A stretch of 6,475 bases of DNA. Source: Rickettsiales bacterium (GTDB lineage Bacteria; Pseudomonadota; Alphaproteobacteria; TMED109). The notes below the pieces were generated by a model, which was not told the DNA's origin, made no database searches, and worked only from the letters and a program-made list of their open reading frames with translations. Below are positions 6,191-6,475 of the stretch, in pieces. A program made the position numbers and the translations under genes. The stretch's first letter is position 1; every line of letters begins with the position of its first letter. The stretch is taken from the NCBI GenBank assembly GCA_002720125.1, contig PBGQ01000020.1, forward strand, positions 20,228 through 26,702. The letters are read 5' to 3'.

Positions 6191-6475
6191 TTAGTTCATC
6201 ACAGCTAAAATAGCAGACTGAGCTTGGTTAGCTTGCGCTACCATTGCCATTGCTGATTGATTTAAAACTGAGTTCTTCGTTAGATTTGCAGTTTCTCTAG
6301 CATAATCAGTGTCTAATATTCTAGAAGCAGCAGCTTCTAAGTTAGCAGCACTTGCATAAGAAACGGCTTGTCTAGCTTTAAGTGAGCTAATACCTGCAGC
6401 CACATGACCTAAACCTAATGCAACGTCAGTTAAAATAAGGTCCGCTGAAGCTTCAGCATCTGCAGCCGTTGTATA
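6191..6475 (-). CDS. Second flagellin, C-terminal end (start outside window)
   Basis: The open frame runs from the right edge to a TAA at 6191 and gives the last 94 residues of a flagellin. ASRILDTDYARETANLTKNS followed by VLNQSAMAMVAQANQAQSAIL is the C-terminal D1/D0 signature (SRIxDxDxAxE, then Q-A-MxAQAN), ending AVMN. The residues before it, including VALGLGHVAAGISSL and LKARQAVSYASAANLEAAA, fit the preceding D1 helix. It differs clearly from the neighbouring FliC tail; SAMAM-AQA is the longest shared stretch, so this is an old paralogue rather than a recent duplicate. An internal GTG at 6403 should not be taken as the start, since the frame and the flagellin homology continue upstream to the edge. 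A terminator-like hairpin follows, so it is probably transcribed separately from fliC. Confidence 0.88.
   Translation of the reverse strand, partial: YTTAADAEASADLILTDVALGLGHVAAGISSLKARQAVSYASAANLEAAASRILDTDYARETANLTKNSVLNQSAMAMVAQANQAQSAILAVMN

Overview
The window is AT-rich bacterial DNA carrying a late flagellar gene cluster. The genes use Shine-Dalgarno sites, one promoter matches the sigma-54 (RpoN) consensus closely, and the flagellins, cap and chaperone are of the ordinary Gram-negative type. This suggests a motile, AT-rich proteobacterium. A planktonic marine lineage would fit the low GC and the FkbM-type methyltransferases, but nothing here fixes the taxonomy.

From the right edge, reading on the minus strand: the 3' end of one flagellin gene (6191-6475, start outside the window); a 248-bp control region (5943-6190) with a terminator-like inverted repeat, a small palindrome, a near-consensus sigma-54 promoter, and a perfect hairpin next to a strong ribosome binding site; a complete second flagellin, fliC (4341-5942); the filament cap gene fliD, 22 bp further on (2666-4318); and an FkbM-like methyltransferase whose start codon overlaps the fliD stop (1861-2673). 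fliC, fliD and this methyltransferase look like one transcript. A second, unrelated-looking FkbM-family methyltransferase (1133-1822) lies on the plus strand, convergent with the first. On the minus strand again come the flagellin export chaperone gene fliS (603-986) and the N-terminal part of a CLC-type chloride channel/transporter gene (1-539) that runs off the left edge.

FliS binds flagellin in the cytoplasm before export, FliC builds the filament, and FliD caps its tip and folds arriving flagellin. The methyltransferases sit between fliD and fliS. They may modify flagellin, a flagellin-linked glycan or another surface glycan; this is inference from position, and only the coupling of one of them to fliD is a direct sequence observation. 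The CLC gene has no obvious tie to motility.

The points most worth a second look are the fliD-coupled methyltransferase, the CLC protein with tyrosine at the gating-glutamate position, and the hairpin and paired palindromes in the fliC leader. I see no CRISPR array, insertion sequence, tRNA or rRNA, and no clear evidence of a wholly new system.
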